Origin: Stomoxys calcitrans
Taxonomy: Eukaryota > Arthropoda > Insecta > Diptera > Muscidae
Length of the DNA stretch: 64,000 bases
Reading direction: 5' to 3'
NCBI RefSeq assembly: GCF_963082655.1
Contig: NC_081552.1
Span: 57,702,561 to 57,766,560, forward strand
Shown here: positions 22,055 through 34,371 of the stretch, piece after piece
Numbering within the stretch: the stretch's first letter is position 1
Layout of the letters: each line of letters opens with the position of its first letter
Made by a program: the position numbers and the translations under genes
Notes under the pieces: model-generated
What the model was told of the DNA's origin: nothing
The model's input: only the letters and a program-made list of their open reading frames with translations
The model's database searches: none

Positions 22055-23366
22055 AAACAAGTAAAAAGGGTTAAGTTCGGCCGGGCCGAACTTTGCTTAC
22101 CAAACACCTCGGGTATATATGTAAACCACCTTCCATCAAAATCCGATAAAACAAAGCATACCTCATGCCCCATTGCATATATATCAAAATATGTTCCGAT
22201 TTGGACTAAATACTAATAAGTACAAGTCATTGTTCAATTGTGAATAACAAAATAACAATAATAAGTTTATTTTTAAATATAACTACTAAAGAGACCCTTT
22301 AGTAGTTATATTTAAAAATAAACCGATCTGAACCACATACGACACGGATGTCGAAAAGCATAATATAAGTAACTGTGTCAAATTTCAGTGAAATCGGATT
22401 ATAAATGCGCATTTTATGGGGCCAAGACTTTAAATCGAGCTATCGGTCTATATATGGCAGCTATATCCAATTCTGGACCGATTTGGGGCAAGTTGCAGAA
22501 AAATGTCGAAGAGCCTAACACAACTCACTGTCCCAAATTTCGGCGAAATCGGAGAATAAATACGTCTTTTATGGCCCAAAAACCTTAAATCGAGAGATCG
22601 GTCTATATGACAGCATATCCAAATCTGGCCCGATTTGGGCCAAATTGAGGAAGGATGTCGAGGGGCCTAACACAACTCACTGTCTTAAATTTCAGCAAAA
22701 TAGGAAAATAAATTTGGCTTTTATGGGCCTTAGACCCTAAATCGACGAATGGTCTATATGGCACCTCAATCCAAATCTAGACCGATTTGGGCTAAATTAA
22801 AGAAGGATGTCGAAGAGCCTAACACAACTAACTCACTGTTCTAAATTTCAGCAAAATCAGATAATAATAATAATAATAAATAATAATAATAATAAATGTG
22901 GCTTTTATGGGCCTACGACCCTTAATCAGCGGATCTGTCTATATAGCAGCTATATCCAAATATGGACCGATCTGGGCCAAATTAGAGAAGAATGTCGAAG
23001 GACCTAACACAACCCACTGTCCCAAATTTCAGCAAAATAGAATAATAAATGTGGCTTTTATGGGCCTAAAACCCTAAATCGGCGGATCGGTCTATATAGG
23101 GGCTACATGAAGATATAGCCCATCTTCGAACTTAACTTGCTTATGGACAAAAAAAATCTGTGCAAAGTTTCAGCGTAATATCTCTATTTTTAAAGATTGT
23201 ATCGTGATTTCTACAGACAGACGGACGGACATGGCTAGATCGTCTTATATTTTTCCGCTGATCAAGACTATATATACTTTATAGGGTCGGAGATGGTTAT
23301 TCCGATGTGTTGCAAACGGAATGACAAAATGAATATACCACCATTCCTAGATCGTGGGCATAAAAA
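22055..23366 (-). mobile_element. DINE-like element, family A, full length
   Basis: Starts 'aacaagtaaaaagggttaag', hairpin 'gttcggccgggccgaac', then the 153-bp-type units and the 5' block with 'agacggacggacatggctag'. The terminus 'ctagatcgtgggcataaaa' is mutated. Unit spacing is disturbed by two 1-bp deletions and by a trinucleotide expansion at 22862-22893. Confidence 0.75.
22862..22893. repeat. (TAA)n microsatellite inside family A
   Basis: A run of 'taataataataataataa' type expands the 'ggataataaatgtgg' phrase of the A unit and lengthens that unit by about 32 bp. Confidence 0.85.
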
Positions 23367-24148
23367 CCGAAACGGCTTTATTTGAAATAATTATTTTGAA
23401 ATATAAATTAATCTGGGTGATCATTTTGGGGGTTTAAAATTGTGTTTCCGAGTCCTTTAAAATGTTCATTTCATTGCTATGCATCAGCATATTTAGCACA
23501 TATACATCCAATTATTTATTATTAAATATTACTTATTATTCCTTGGAAAGGTATTTCTTACGAACAAGCTAAATATTTAATTTAAAGACATTTTCTAAAT
23601 AATAACAAAATTCAATCAGTATAATAAAACGAGAATTAAGCGAAAATTCATAAAAAAAGTCTTAAAAAAATGTTTGTTAAATGCCTGTCTTTCGGAACAA
23701 TTTTTATAAAAAAAATTTTTGAAAGAAAATTCGATGAAGAAACTATTGTTATCACTATTAATTCCCAACATTATGAATATATAAAAAAATTTTATAGAAT
23801 TTTTTTTTATAAAAAATGTGTCTTAAAAATAATTTGACTAAAAAGTTGTCATTAAAAAATTTTTAAAGAAATTTTGTCTTTAAAAAATAATTTCGAGGGG
23901 GGTCGGGCCCGTTCTGAAGTTTTATCATTATAGAATGTTACGCTAAAATTTTGTCTTAAGAAAAATTTCATTAAAATTTGTTTGGAAAAGATGTCATTAA
24001 AATTTGTTCAGAAAATATTTCTTTAAAATTTTGTTTTTACTAATAATTTCAATACAATTTTGTCCTAAAGAATAATAATTTTAAGGCGGCCATAGCAAAA
24101 TGTTGTTCTTGTAGAAATAAATATTGTATATATATATGAGATTTTATG
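23367..24148. repeat. AT-rich segment, mostly family G array
   Basis: The first 300 bp have no recognisable content. From about 23650 on, degenerate 'aaaatttttgaaagaaaatt'-type units appear with a GC island 'gaggggggtcgggcccgtt' at 23895. No gene. Confidence 0.5.
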
Positions 24149-25801
24149 ATTTTAAACAAGTAAAAGCGTGCTAAGTTCGTCCGGGCCGAATCTTATATAC
24201 CCTCCACCATGGATCGCATTTGTCGAGTTCTTTTCCCGACAACTCTTCTTAGGCAAAAAAAAGGATATAAGAAAAGATTTGCTATGCTATTAGAGCGATA
24301 TCAAGATATGGTCCGGTTTGAACCACAGTTAAATTATATGTTGGAGACCTGTGTAAAATGTCATCCAATTCGAATAAGATTTGCGCCCTTTGTGGGCTCA
24401 AGAAGTAAAATTGAGAGATCGATTCATATGGGAGCTGTATCGGCCTATAGACCGATTCAGACCATAATAAACACGTATGTTAATGGTCATGAGAGAATCC
24501 GTCGTTCAAAATTTCAGGCAAATTGGATAATAATTGCGACCTCTAGAGGCTCAAGAAGTCAAGATCCCAGATCGGTTTATATGGCAGCTATATCAGGTTA
24601 TGAACCGACTTGTACTTTATTTGACATAGTTGTTGAAAATAACAATAAAAGACGTCTTGCGAAATTTCAGCCAAATCGGATAGAAATTGCGCCCTCTAGA
24701 AGCTCAAGAAGTCAAGTCCCCAGATCTGTTTATATGACAGCTATATCAGGTTATGAATCGATTTGAACCATATTTGGCACAGTTGTTGGATATCATAACA
24801 AAACACGTCGTGCAAAATTTCATTCCAATCGGATAAGAATTGCGCACTCTAGAGGCTCAAGAAGTCAAGACCCAAGATCGGTTTATATGGCAGCTATATC
24901 AGGTTATAGACCGATTTGAACCATACTCGGCAACATTGTTGGATATCATAACAAAACACGTCGTGCAAAATTTCATTCCAATTGGATAAGAATTGCGCAC
25001 TCTAGAGGCTCAAGAAGTCAAGACCCAAGATCGGTTTATATGACAGCTATATAAGGTTATGGACCGATTTGAATCATACTTGGCACAGTTGTTGGATATC
25101 ATAGCAAAACACGTCGTGCAAAATTTCATTCCAATCGGATAAGAATTGCGCACTCTAGAGGCTCAAGAAGTCAAGACCCAAGATCGGTTTATATGGCAGC
25201 TATATCAGGCTATGGACCGATTTGAACCGTACTTGGCACAGATGTTGGATATCACAACAAAACACGTCGTGCGAAATTTCATTCCAATCGGATAAGAATT
25301 GCGCACTCTACAGGCTCAGGAAGTCAAGACCCAAGATCGGTTTATATGGCAGCTATATCAGGTTATAAACCGATTTGAACCATACTTGGCACAGTTGTTG
25401 GATATCATAACAAAACACGTCGTGCAAAATTTCATCCCAATCGGAAAAGAATTGCGCACTCTAGAGGCTCAAGAAGTCAAGACCCAAGATCGGTTTATAT
25501 GGCAGCTATATCAAAACATGGACCGATATGGCCCATTTACAATACCAACCGACCTACGCTAATAAGAAGTATTTGTGCAAAATTTCAAGCGGCTAGCTTA
25601 ACTCCTTCGGAAGTTAGCGTGCTTTCGACAGACAGACGGACGGACGGACGGACAGACGGACGGACATGGCTAGATCGACATAAAACTTCACGACGATCAA
25701 GAATATATATACTTTATGGGGTCTCAGACGAATATTTAGAGTAGTTACAATCAGAATGACGAAATTAGTATACCCCCCATCTTATGGTGGAGGGTATAAA
25801 A
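24149..25801 (-). mobile_element. DINE-like element, family B, full length, eight exactly phased units
   Basis: Starts 'aaacaagtaaaagcgtgcta', hairpin with one mismatch, 'cttatataccctccaccatg'; ends 'catcttatggtggagggtat'. Equivalent positions of the 'ccgatttg' anchor fall at 24452, 24605, 24758, 24911, 25064, 25217, 25370 and 25523: seven intervals of exactly 153 bp. A ggac-rich tract follows at about 25638-25668. Open frames up to 185 codons result from the 51-codon unit; the usual unit carries a TGA in 'ccgatttga'. Confidence 0.85.
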
Positions 25802-26278
25802 ATGTTATTGAAATTTTTTGTTTAGAATTAATTTCATTATATTTGTTTATTATTATTGAGATTCCATTGCAGGAACCCAGGCTATATCCCTCGCTCACAT
25901 TTAAACTGATCTCCCGATATGACTTCTTGAGTTCGTACAAGACGCAATTTTTGTCCGATTTGGCTGAAGTTTAGCATGAAGTGTTCTGTTAGTACTGGTT
26001 TAAGTTTGGCCAATGCTCCAAAAATTAAAAATGTTAACAACACAAATAATACAAACAATACTCTAGATAATACGTTTTTTATCTTCAACATTCCATTCAA
26101 CATTATTCGAACCAAATTTTAAATTTCCAAAAACAGCTAAAAATTCAGGTTTCAAGAATTGGTGCATCCTTTTTTAATATTTGAAAACTAATAGGTCATG
26201 GTTCTAATAGTCCTGAAATAATATTTAGATCCCTAAAAAGCATACATATTAATGTGAAATCTCTGATTAGAGTAAATA
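25802..26278. other. Mostly unassigned, with a B unit fragment
   Basis: 25885-26005 matches a B unit in plus orientation ('taaactgatctcccgatatg', 'gtccgatttggctgaagttt'). The rest is AT-rich with no family signature. A minus frame from 26115 begins with a hydrophobic, signal-like stretch but runs into the B fragment and was not accepted as a gene. Confidence 0.4.
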
Positions 26279-26685
26279 AAGGGTAATTTTTAAGCTATTA
26301 TCTTTTTGGCAACATTGGTTTAAACAACTTACGCACGTTTCGTGTTTTGTTTCACTGTCAAACATCCTTTAGACTATTTTCTGTGAGGCTAAAGTTAAGG
26401 CTCATGTCTATACAGAAAAGCCCGCTTCAATTGACCCATTAGAAGAAAACCTTGAAGCATTTATTCGTGAGAAACCGGCCGAAATGTGGGAAAGAGTATG
26501 CAAAAATTGGACTGAGCGGATGGACCATTTTAGGAGCAGTCATGATCAAAATTTGCCTGAAATAATATTCAAACATTAAATTATATGGAACATACTATCA
26601 ATTCAAATAAAGATTTCATGAATTTTTTGAATTTTATGTATTTGTTTTTGCAAAATTTCCCTATAGCTCTTAAAAAATCACCCTT
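26279..26685 (+). mobile_element. Internally deleted mariner (rosa-like), 407 bp
   Basis: Ends 'aagggtaatttttaagcta' and 'tagctcttaaaaaatcaccctt', flanked by TA at 26277-26278 and 26686-26687. Only the transposase C-terminus is retained. The 3' terminal repeat is the same as in the remnant at 42069, so they belong to one family. Confidence 0.8.
26382..26579 (+). pseudogene. Mariner transposase C-terminal fragment
   Basis: About 65 codons in one frame ending TAA at 26577-26579. It contains KAHVYTEKPASIDPLEENL, FIREKPAEMWERVC, NWTERMDHF and the end PEIIFKH. It corresponds to the end of the transposase whose core is seen at 8055-8271 and 42069-42535. The DDE catalytic region is gone, so it cannot act. 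Confidence 0.8.
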
Positions 26686-26825
26686 TAGAAGCTATAATTT
26701 AAAACAATTTATATGAAAACATAATCCAAACTACAATTCGAAAACTAAAAGTTTGTTAATTGGACCTAAATATATTCCAATGAAATCGTTAACTTTTTTA
26801 AAGTTATGGATACATCTATTTTCAA
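26686..26825. other. Unassigned spacer
   Basis: AT-rich, no recognised feature. Confidence 0.4.
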
Positions 26826-27040
26826 ACCAGTAAGGAAAGGCAAAAGTCGGTCGGTGTCGACTGTATAATACCCTACACCTACCCTATTCCGAACCAATTT
26901 TGATGGACCTCGGCGAGCAAATATGTTCAAACTGTAAAAACTACGGTTGACAAATGACAACATTATGGCAAGTAACCCAAAATCTGACGAACGTATATAT
27001 GGGAGCTATATCTAATTCTGAAGCGATTCCGAGTAAACTT
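26826..27040 (-). mobile_element. Family D 3' end with its own hairpin
   Basis: 'ggcaaaagtcggtcggtgtc' contains a different palindrome (gtcggtcggtgtcgac), followed by 'tataataccctacacctacc' and later 'acgtatatatgggagctata', which is family D interior. It joins the C element without spacer. Confidence 0.5.
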
Positions 27041-27389
27041 TGAAAGAAGAGCACGATGCTGATATTTTTTCAGGGCCAAGTGTCTGAAGGACCACCTCAC
27101 CCCCGAGAACACCCCTAAATCAGATATCATGAGAATATCGGGCTGGAATAAAGTATTTTAAGAATGGAGTACACCTTATACTCAAACTTAAATTCGTCGA
27201 CCAATAAAGACCACACGGGATTCAGTTAAAGGCACTTATATTGTTAAACTGTTAGTCAAGCAATATACTATTTTCGTAGCATGGTATTTCACTAAAAGCT
27301 CTTTAATTGTCGAAAATTAATATTCCAAGGAAAATTTTGCTCCATATAAAATAAAAGAAGGCGCAGCGGAGCGGGCCCGGGTCAGCTAG
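27041..27389 (+). mobile_element. Helitron-like element, family C, 3' end only
   Basis: From 'agagcacgatgctgatattt' to 'gcgggcccgggtcagctag', with CTAG at 27386-27389. The next C copy starts at the following base. Confidence 0.75.
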
Positions 27390-27722
27390 TTTATATATAA
27401 AAATCAATTTGTGTTTGTTTGTAGGTTTGTTTGTTTGTGTGTTCCTTATTGACTCAGAAAAGGCTGAACCGATTTTCTTGAAATTTTCAACGATAGTGCA
27501 TAATGAGCCCGTGGTAAAAAAGAGTACTACATTTTTGATATCTGAAGGGGGAGCAAACCTTCCCCTTGCCCCAATTTTCAGAAACGCCAGATCTAAGAGA
27601 TGGGTGGCGCGACTTAAGCGAAATTTTGTGTGCTCACTTATAGTAACCTACAAACAAAAATTTGGTATCCAAATTTCCGATAGGGTACCTTGGGGGGCGC
27701 CCCACCCCAAAACCTACCATAT
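27390..27722 (+). mobile_element. Family C 5' head, truncated
   Basis: 'tatatataaaaatcaatttg' through 'ccccaccccaaaacctacc', then a second 5' head begins at 27723. The head module is therefore present twice in tandem. A 127-codon frame here (27409-27792) is repeat-derived. Confidence 0.7.
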
Positions 27723-29760
27723 CTTATACATACAAATCAATTTTTGTTTGTTTGTTTGCTTGTTTGTTTGTATGTTTGTGTGTTCCTTATAGACTCAGAA
27801 ACGGCTGAACCGATTTTCTTGAAACAGATGGTGCATAGTGACCCCTTGGTGAAAATAGGGTACTAAATTTTTGGATATCTGTAGTAATTTTCAGAAACGC
27901 CAGATCTAGGAGTGAGGTGGTGCAATTTAAGCGAAATTTTGTGTGCTCTCATATAGTAACCTAAAAATAAAAATTTGGTATCCAAATTTCGGATGGGGTA
28001 CCTAGGGGGGCTGCCCCAACCTAAAACCTACCAAACATATATTTAGACCAATTACGACAACATGGGACTAAATGAAAGGTATTTAGGATAGGAAAACGTA
28101 TCTGATATCCAAATGTCGGACCAAGTGTTAGGGGGACCGGCCCAAGCCCCAAAACACCCCTAAATCGGACATATTTACCGATCATGGCAATGTAAGACTC
28201 AAATGAAAGGTGTTTGCGAGTAGAATACGAATCTGAAATCCAAATGTGGGACCACGTTTGAGGGGGTCCACCCGTTCGCCAAAACAGCCTACAAACAGGA
28301 CTTTATACTGACCATGGGAATATGGGGCTTAAATAAAAGGTATTTCATGTAGAATACGAATCTGATATCCAAAGATGGGACCAAGTGTTTTGGGAGCCGC
28401 CTCTCACCAAAAACATCACCCAAAGGGGATAAATTTACGACCATAGCAATGTGGGGCTCAAATGAAAGGTCTTTGGGAGTAAAGCACGCATTTGATATCA
28501 ATATTCGGGAAAAGTGCCTATTGGGGCCACCCCACCCCCACAACACCACCCAAATAGTAAGTATTTTCTGACTATTACTATAGGAGTCTCAAATAAGATG
28601 TATTTAAGAGTAGAACACGAATTTGATATACATTTTCAATAACCAAGTCACTGAGTGGCCGCCCCAACCGACCCAACCCAAACCGGTCATGTTTGCCGAT
28701 TATGGAAAAATGGAGCTCAAATTAAGGGTATTTGAGAGAAGACCATGAATCTGTCATCAATGTTCGGGATCAACTTTCTAGAGGACGTCCCACCACCATA
28801 ACAACCCCCAAATAGGACGAATTTGCTTACAAAGACAATTTGGTTCTTCAAGACAGTGGAGCTCGATATTCAGAGTTTTAAGGTCCAATACCCCAAACCG
28901 GACATATTTGCTGTTTTTTTCAATAAGGGGTTTAAGTGAATGGTATTTGAGATTAGAAAAAATTTGATATTCAATTTCGAGGCCAATGGCAACATGGGGT
29001 TCAAATATATGAGAACCGAGCACATTGCTGATATATTTTCATATAAATGAAAGGTAATGAAAGGTATTGGGATAGAGCAAGAATTGATTCCCTATTTCAG
29101 GACCAATTTTTGTGGATCTACCACTTTTCCAAAATACCCCACAAACAGCTATTTTTTACTGACCATCGCAATATGGGGCTCAAATAAAGGGAGTAGAGTA
29201 CAAATTTGATATCCAAATGTAGTATTTAGGGCATCACCCCTTCACCAAAACACCCCTGAAAGGGTAAAAATTTTTCGACCATGCCAATATGTGGCTCACA
29301 TGAAAGGTATTTGAGATTAGAAAACGAATTTGATAACCAATTTTGGGACCATGTGTTTAGGGGACGCCTCATCCTGTAAACTCCCCCTTAAAAGCAATGG
29401 CAATATGTGATTTAAACGAATGGTATTTGAGAGAAGAGCACGATGCTGATATTTTTTCAGGACCAAGTATCTGGGGGACCACCTCACCTCCGACGACACC
29501 CTTAAATCAGACATCATGAGAATATCGGGCTGCTATAAAGTATTTTAAGAATCCAAACCTAAATTCGTAGACCAATAAAGATCATATGGGATTCAGATAA
29601 AGGCACATATATTGCTAAACTGTTAGTCAAGCAATATACTATTTCCGTATCATGGTATTTCACTAAAAGCTCTGTAGTTGTCGAAAATAAATATTCAAAG
29701 GAAATTTTTGCTCCATATAAAGTTAAAGAAGGCGCAGCGAAGCGGGCCGGGTTCAGCTAG
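27723..29760 (+). mobile_element. Helitron-like element, family C, full length
   Basis: 5' head 'acaaatcaatttttgtttg', 'aaacggctgaaccgattttc', many degenerate units ('aaatgaaagg' anchors at 28070, 28201, 28331 and 28460, i.e. 131, 130 and 129 bp), then the 3' block 'ccatataaagttaaagaagg' and 'gcgggccgggttcagctag' with CTAG at 29757-29760. No Rep/helicase coding sequence, so non-autonomous. The 3' CTAG preceded by a GC-rich palindrome-like stretch fits Helitrons, but the 5' TC is not evident. Confidence 0.7.
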
Positions 29761-31545
29761 TATTTATATATAAACACACCAATCACGACGATATGGGACT
29801 CAAATGAAAGGTTTTTAAGATTTGAAAACGTATCTGATATCCAATTGACGGACCAAGTATTTGGGGGACCACCCCAACCCCCAAAACAGCCCTAAATCGC
29901 ACATATTTACCGACCATGGAAATATGGGATTCAAATGAAAGGTACTTGCGGATAAATTTGAACCTGATATCCAAATTTGGGACAATGTTTTCTGGGGGTC
30001 CACACCTTCCCCAAAGCACCCCCCAAACAGGACTTATTTACTGACAATACCAAAATGGGGCTTAAATGAAAGGTATTTGAGAGTAGAATACGAATCTGAT
30101 ATCCAGATGTGGGATCAAGTATTTGAGGGGCCGCCCATTCCCGAGAACATCCCCCAAAGAATACAAATTTACGACCATAGCAATATGGGGCTCAAATGAA
30201 AAGTCTTTGGAAGTAAAGCACGAACCCGATATCAATATTCGGAAAAATTGTCTATTGGCCACCCCACCCCCACAACACCACCCAAATAGGAAATGAGGCT
30301 CAAATAAGAGCTATTTTACAGTAGAACACGAATCTGATATATATTTTCAAAGGCAAGTCACTGAGTGACCGCCCCATTCCCCAAAACACCCCCAAACCCG
30401 TCATGTTGGCCGACTATGGAAAAATGGAGCTCAAATTAAGGGTGTTTGGGAGTAGACCAAGAATCTGACATCAACATTCGGAATCAACGGTCTAGGGGAC
30501 GTCCCACCACCATAGCAACCCCCAAGTAGGACGTATTTGCTCACCAAGACAATTTGGGTCTTCAAGACAGTGGAGCTCGACTTTCGTAGTTTTTAGGGCC
30601 CATACCCCAAATCGGACATATTTGCTGGATTTTTCAATAAGGGGTTTAAGTGGTATTTGAGATTATAAAACGAATTTGATATCCAATTTTGAGGCAAATG
30701 GCAATATGGGGTTCAAATATTGTATATGAGAATCGAGCACGTTGCTGATATATTTTCAGGGCTTAGTGATTGAGGAACCACCCCACTCCTCAAAACACCA
30801 TTAAATCGGGCATATTTACCGGCCATGTCAATGTGCGGCTTAAATGAAAGGAATTGGGCGGTGGAGAAGGGACTTTCGGGACCAATTTTTTTGGGCTTTA
30901 CCACTTTCCCAAAATACCCTCAAAGAGCAATTTTTACTGACCATCGCAAAATGGAGCTCAAATAAAGGTATTTGGGAGTAGAATACGAATTTGATATCCA
31001 AATGTAGGAACATGTATTTAAGGCATCACCCCTTCCCCAAAACACCCCCCAAAGGGTAAAAAATTTTCGACCATGTCAGTATGTGGCTCAAATGAAAGGT
31101 ATTTGAGATTAGAAAACGAATTTGATAACCTATTTTGGGACCATGTGCTTGGGAGACGCCTCATCGTGTAAACTCCCCTGAAAACCAATGGCAGTGTGGG
31201 GTTTAAATAAGTGGTATTTGAGAGAAGAGCACGATGCTGATATTTTTCAGAGCTAAGTGTCTGGGGGACTACTTCACCCCCGAAAACATCCCTAAATCAG
31301 ACATCATGATTATATAGGGCTGAAATAAAATAATTTAAGAATGGAGTACACCTTACATCCAAACTTAAATTGGTAGACCAATAAAGATCATATGGGATTC
31401 AGATAAAAGCACTTATATTGTTAAACTGTTTGACAAGCGTTATTTCACTAAAAGCTCTTTAATTGTCGAAAATAAATATACCAAAAAAATTTTTGTTCCA
31501 TACATAGTAAAAGAAGGCGCAGCGGAGCGGGTCCGGTCCAGCTAG
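29761..31545 (+). mobile_element. Helitron-like element, family C, third tandem copy, head deleted
   Basis: Starts 'tatttatatataaacacacc', missing the tgtt-rich head, then about ten units and the 3' end 'gcgggtccggtccagctag' with CTAG at 31542-31545. Same orientation as the two preceding copies. Confidence 0.7.
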
Positions 31546-31617
31546 TTTTATTTTATAAAGCCAAATTTGCAATAAAATGTATTGCATTTTGAGACACTGC
31601 ATATAAAACAAAATGAA

Positions 31618-32500
31618 ACAAGTATAAGCGTGCTAAGTTCGGCCGGGCCGAATCTTATATACCCTTCACCATGGATCGCATTCGACGAGTTCTTTTCCCG
31701 GCATCTCTTAGGCAAAAAAAGGATATAAGAGAAGATTTGCTCTGCTATTAGGGCGATATCAAGATATAGTCCGGTTTGGACCACAATTAAATTATATGTT
31801 GGAGACCGGTGTAAAAGTCAACCAATTCGAATAAGAATTGCACTCTTTGGGGGCTCAAGAAGTAAAATAGAGAGATCGATTTATATGGGAGCTGTATCGG
31901 GCTATAGACAGATTCAGACCATAATAAACACGTATGTTGATGCTCATGAGGGAATCCTTCGTACAAAATTTCATTCCAATCGGATAAGAATTGCGCACTC
32001 TAGAGGCTCAAGAAGTTAAGATCCAAGATCGGGTTATATGGCAGCTATATCAGGTTATGAACCGATTTGAACCATACTTGGCACAGTTGTTGAATATCAT
32101 AAAAAACACGTCTTGCAAAATTTCATCCTAATCGGATAAGAATTGCACACTCTAGAGGCTCAAGAAGTCAAGACCGAAGATCAGTTTATATGGCAGATAT
32201 ATCAAAAAATGGACCGATATGACCCACTTACAATAATAACCGACCTACACTAATAAGAAGTATTTGTGCAAAATTTCAAGCGGCTAGCTTTACTCCTTCG
32301 GTAGTTAGCGTGCTTTCGACAGACAGACGCACGGACGGACGGACGGACGGACAGACGGACGGACATGGCTAGATCGACATAAAATGTTGCAACGATCAAG
32401 AATATATATACTTTATGGGGTCTCAGACTAATATTTCGAGTAGTTACAAACAGAATGACGAAATTAGTATACCCCCCATCCTATGGTGGAGGGTATAAAA
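31618..32500 (-). mobile_element. DINE-like element, family B, short copy
   Basis: 'aagtataagcgtgctaagtt', hairpin 'gttcggccgggccgaat', 'cttatatacccttcaccatg'; fewer units than the full copy, a ggac tract near 32333-32364, and the terminus 'cctatggtggagggtataaa'. Confidence 0.75.
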
Positions 32501-32667
32501 ATCACAAAATAAAACACAAAATTAAAGTTTTTCTATGTAAAGATAAAACTTGAAAGACATTTTTTATACCCACCACCGACGGATATATATTCTTGATCAG
32601 CGAAAAAATCTAAGACCATCTAGAAATGTCTGTCCGTCTGTCTGTTGAAATCACGATACAGTCTTTA

Positions 32668-34029
32668 ACAAGTAAAAGCGTGCTAAGTTCGGCCGGGCCG
32701 AATCTTATATACCCTCCACCATGGATCGCATTTGTCGAGTTCTTTTCCCGGCATCTCTCCTTAGGCAAAAAAAGGATATAAGAAAAGATTTGCTCTGCTA
32801 TTAGAGCGATATCAAGATATGGTCCGGTTTGGACCACAATTAAATTATATGTTGGAGACGTGTGTAAAATGTCAGCCAATTCGAATAAGAATTGCGCCCT
32901 TTGTGGGCTCAAGAAGTAAAATAGAGAGATCGATTTATATGGGAGCTGTATCGGGCTATATACCGATTCAGACCATAATAAACACGTATGTTAGTGGTCA
33001 TGAGAGAATCCGTCGTACAAAATTTCAGGCAAATCGGATAATAATTGCGACCTCTAGAGCCTCAAGAAGTCAAGATCCCAGATCGGTTTACATGGGAGCT
33101 ATATCAGGTTATGAACCGATTTGAACCATATTTGGCACAGTTGTTGGATATCATAACAAAATACTACGTGCCAAAATTCATTCAAATTGGATAAGAATTG
33201 CACCCTCTAGAGGCTCAAGAAGTCAAGACCCAAGATCGGTTTATATGACAGCTATATCAGGTTATGGACCGATTTCAACCATACTTAGCACAGTTGTTGA
33301 ATATCGTAACAAAACACGTGGTGCAAAATTTCATTTCAATCGGATAAGAATTGCGCGCTCTAGAGGCTCAAGAAGTCAAAACCCCAGATCGGTGTGTATG
33401 GCAACTATATCAGGATATGGACCGATTTGAACCATACTTGGCACAGTTGTTGGATATCGTAACAAAACACGTCGTGCAAAATTTCATCCCAATCGGTTAA
33501 GAATTGCGCACTCTAGAGGCTCAAGAAGTCAAGACCCAAGATCGGTTTATATGGCAGCTATATCAGGTTATAGACCGATTTGAACCATACTTGGCACAGT
33601 TGTTGGATGTCATAACAAAACACGTCGTGCAAAATTTCATCCCAATCGGATAAGAGTTGCGCACTCTAGAGGCTCTAGAAGTCAAGACCCAAGATCGGTT
33701 TATATGGCAGCTATATCAAAACATGGACCGATATGGCCCATTTACAATACCAACCGACCTACACTAATAAAAAGTATTTGTGCAAAATTTCAAGCGGCTA
33801 GCTTTACTCCTTCGGAAGTTAGCGTGCTTTCGACAGACAGACGGACGGACGGACGGACGGACGGACGGACGGACGGACGGATAGACGGACGGACATGGCT
33901 AGATCGGCATAAAATTTCACGACGATCAAGAATATATATACTTTATGGGGTCTCAGACGAATATTTCTAGTAGTTACAATCAGAATGACGAAATTAGTAT
34001 ACCCCCCATCTTATGGTGGAGGGTATAAA
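32668..34029 (-). mobile_element. DINE-like element, family B, complete, nested in A
   Basis: 'aagtaaaagcgtgctaagtt', hairpin, 'ccctccaccatggatcgcat', B units, a long ggac microsatellite at about 33841-33881, and 'catcttatggtggagggtat'. Both ends are intact. Its insertion point in A is the same as that of the A-type insertion at 48914. Confidence 0.75.
33838..33896. repeat. (GGAC)n microsatellite
   Basis: At least ten uninterrupted ggac repeats, then 'gatagacggacggac'. It expands the 'gacagacggacggacatgg' phrase present in all A, B and D copies. Confidence 0.9.
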
Positions 34030-34371
34030 AATAGAGATATTAAGTTGAAATTTTGCACAGGTTCTTTTTTTGTCCATAAGCAGGTTAAGTTCGAAGATTG
34101 GCTATATCGGACTATAACTTGATATAGCCGCCATATAGACCGATCGGCCGATTTAGGGTTTTAGGCCCATAAAAGCCACATTTATTATCCGATTTTGCTG
34201 AAATTTGGGACAGAGATTAGGCCCTTCGACATCCTTCATCAATTTGGCCCAGATCGGTTAAGATTTGGATATAGCTGCCATATAGACCGATCCTCCGATT
34301 TAGGGTCTTAGGCCCATAAAAGCCACATTTATGATCCGATTTTGCTGAAATTTGGGATATTACCGTTGACC

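Larger units (their letters stand above)
32561..34358 (+). mobile_element. DINE-like element, family A, split by nested B
   Basis: 5' part 32561-32667 ('ttatacccaccaccgacgga' to 'cacgatacagtctttaa') and continuation 34030-34358 ('tagagatattaagttgaaat', units, 'gcccataaaagccacattta'). The undivided phrase can be read at 39303-39330, which confirms that the B element between them is an insertion. The A 3' end is missing. Confidence 0.65.

Noticed and set aside
24209..24766. 185-codon open frame, the longest on the plus strand in a B element
   Set aside because: It is made of the 153-bp unit (51 codons), recurs in every B copy with different stops, and has no protein motif. It is a by-product of a unit length divisible by three.
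24452..25523. Regular repeats that might suggest a CRISPR array
   Set aside because: Units are contiguous 153-bp repeats without unique spacers, inside a eukaryotic transposable element.
25882..26115. Minus-strand frame starting with a hydrophobic signal-like stretch (LFVLFVLLTFLIFGALA)
   Set aside because: The second half is translation of a B unit fragment and the first half is AT-rich sequence of low complexity; no support for a secreted protein.
28289..28549. Repeated frames with 'SFEPHIAMVVNLSPLGDVF'-like peptides
   Set aside because: These are translations of family C units, found on both strands at many C copies. Unit length varies by 1-3 bp, so no frame is kept.
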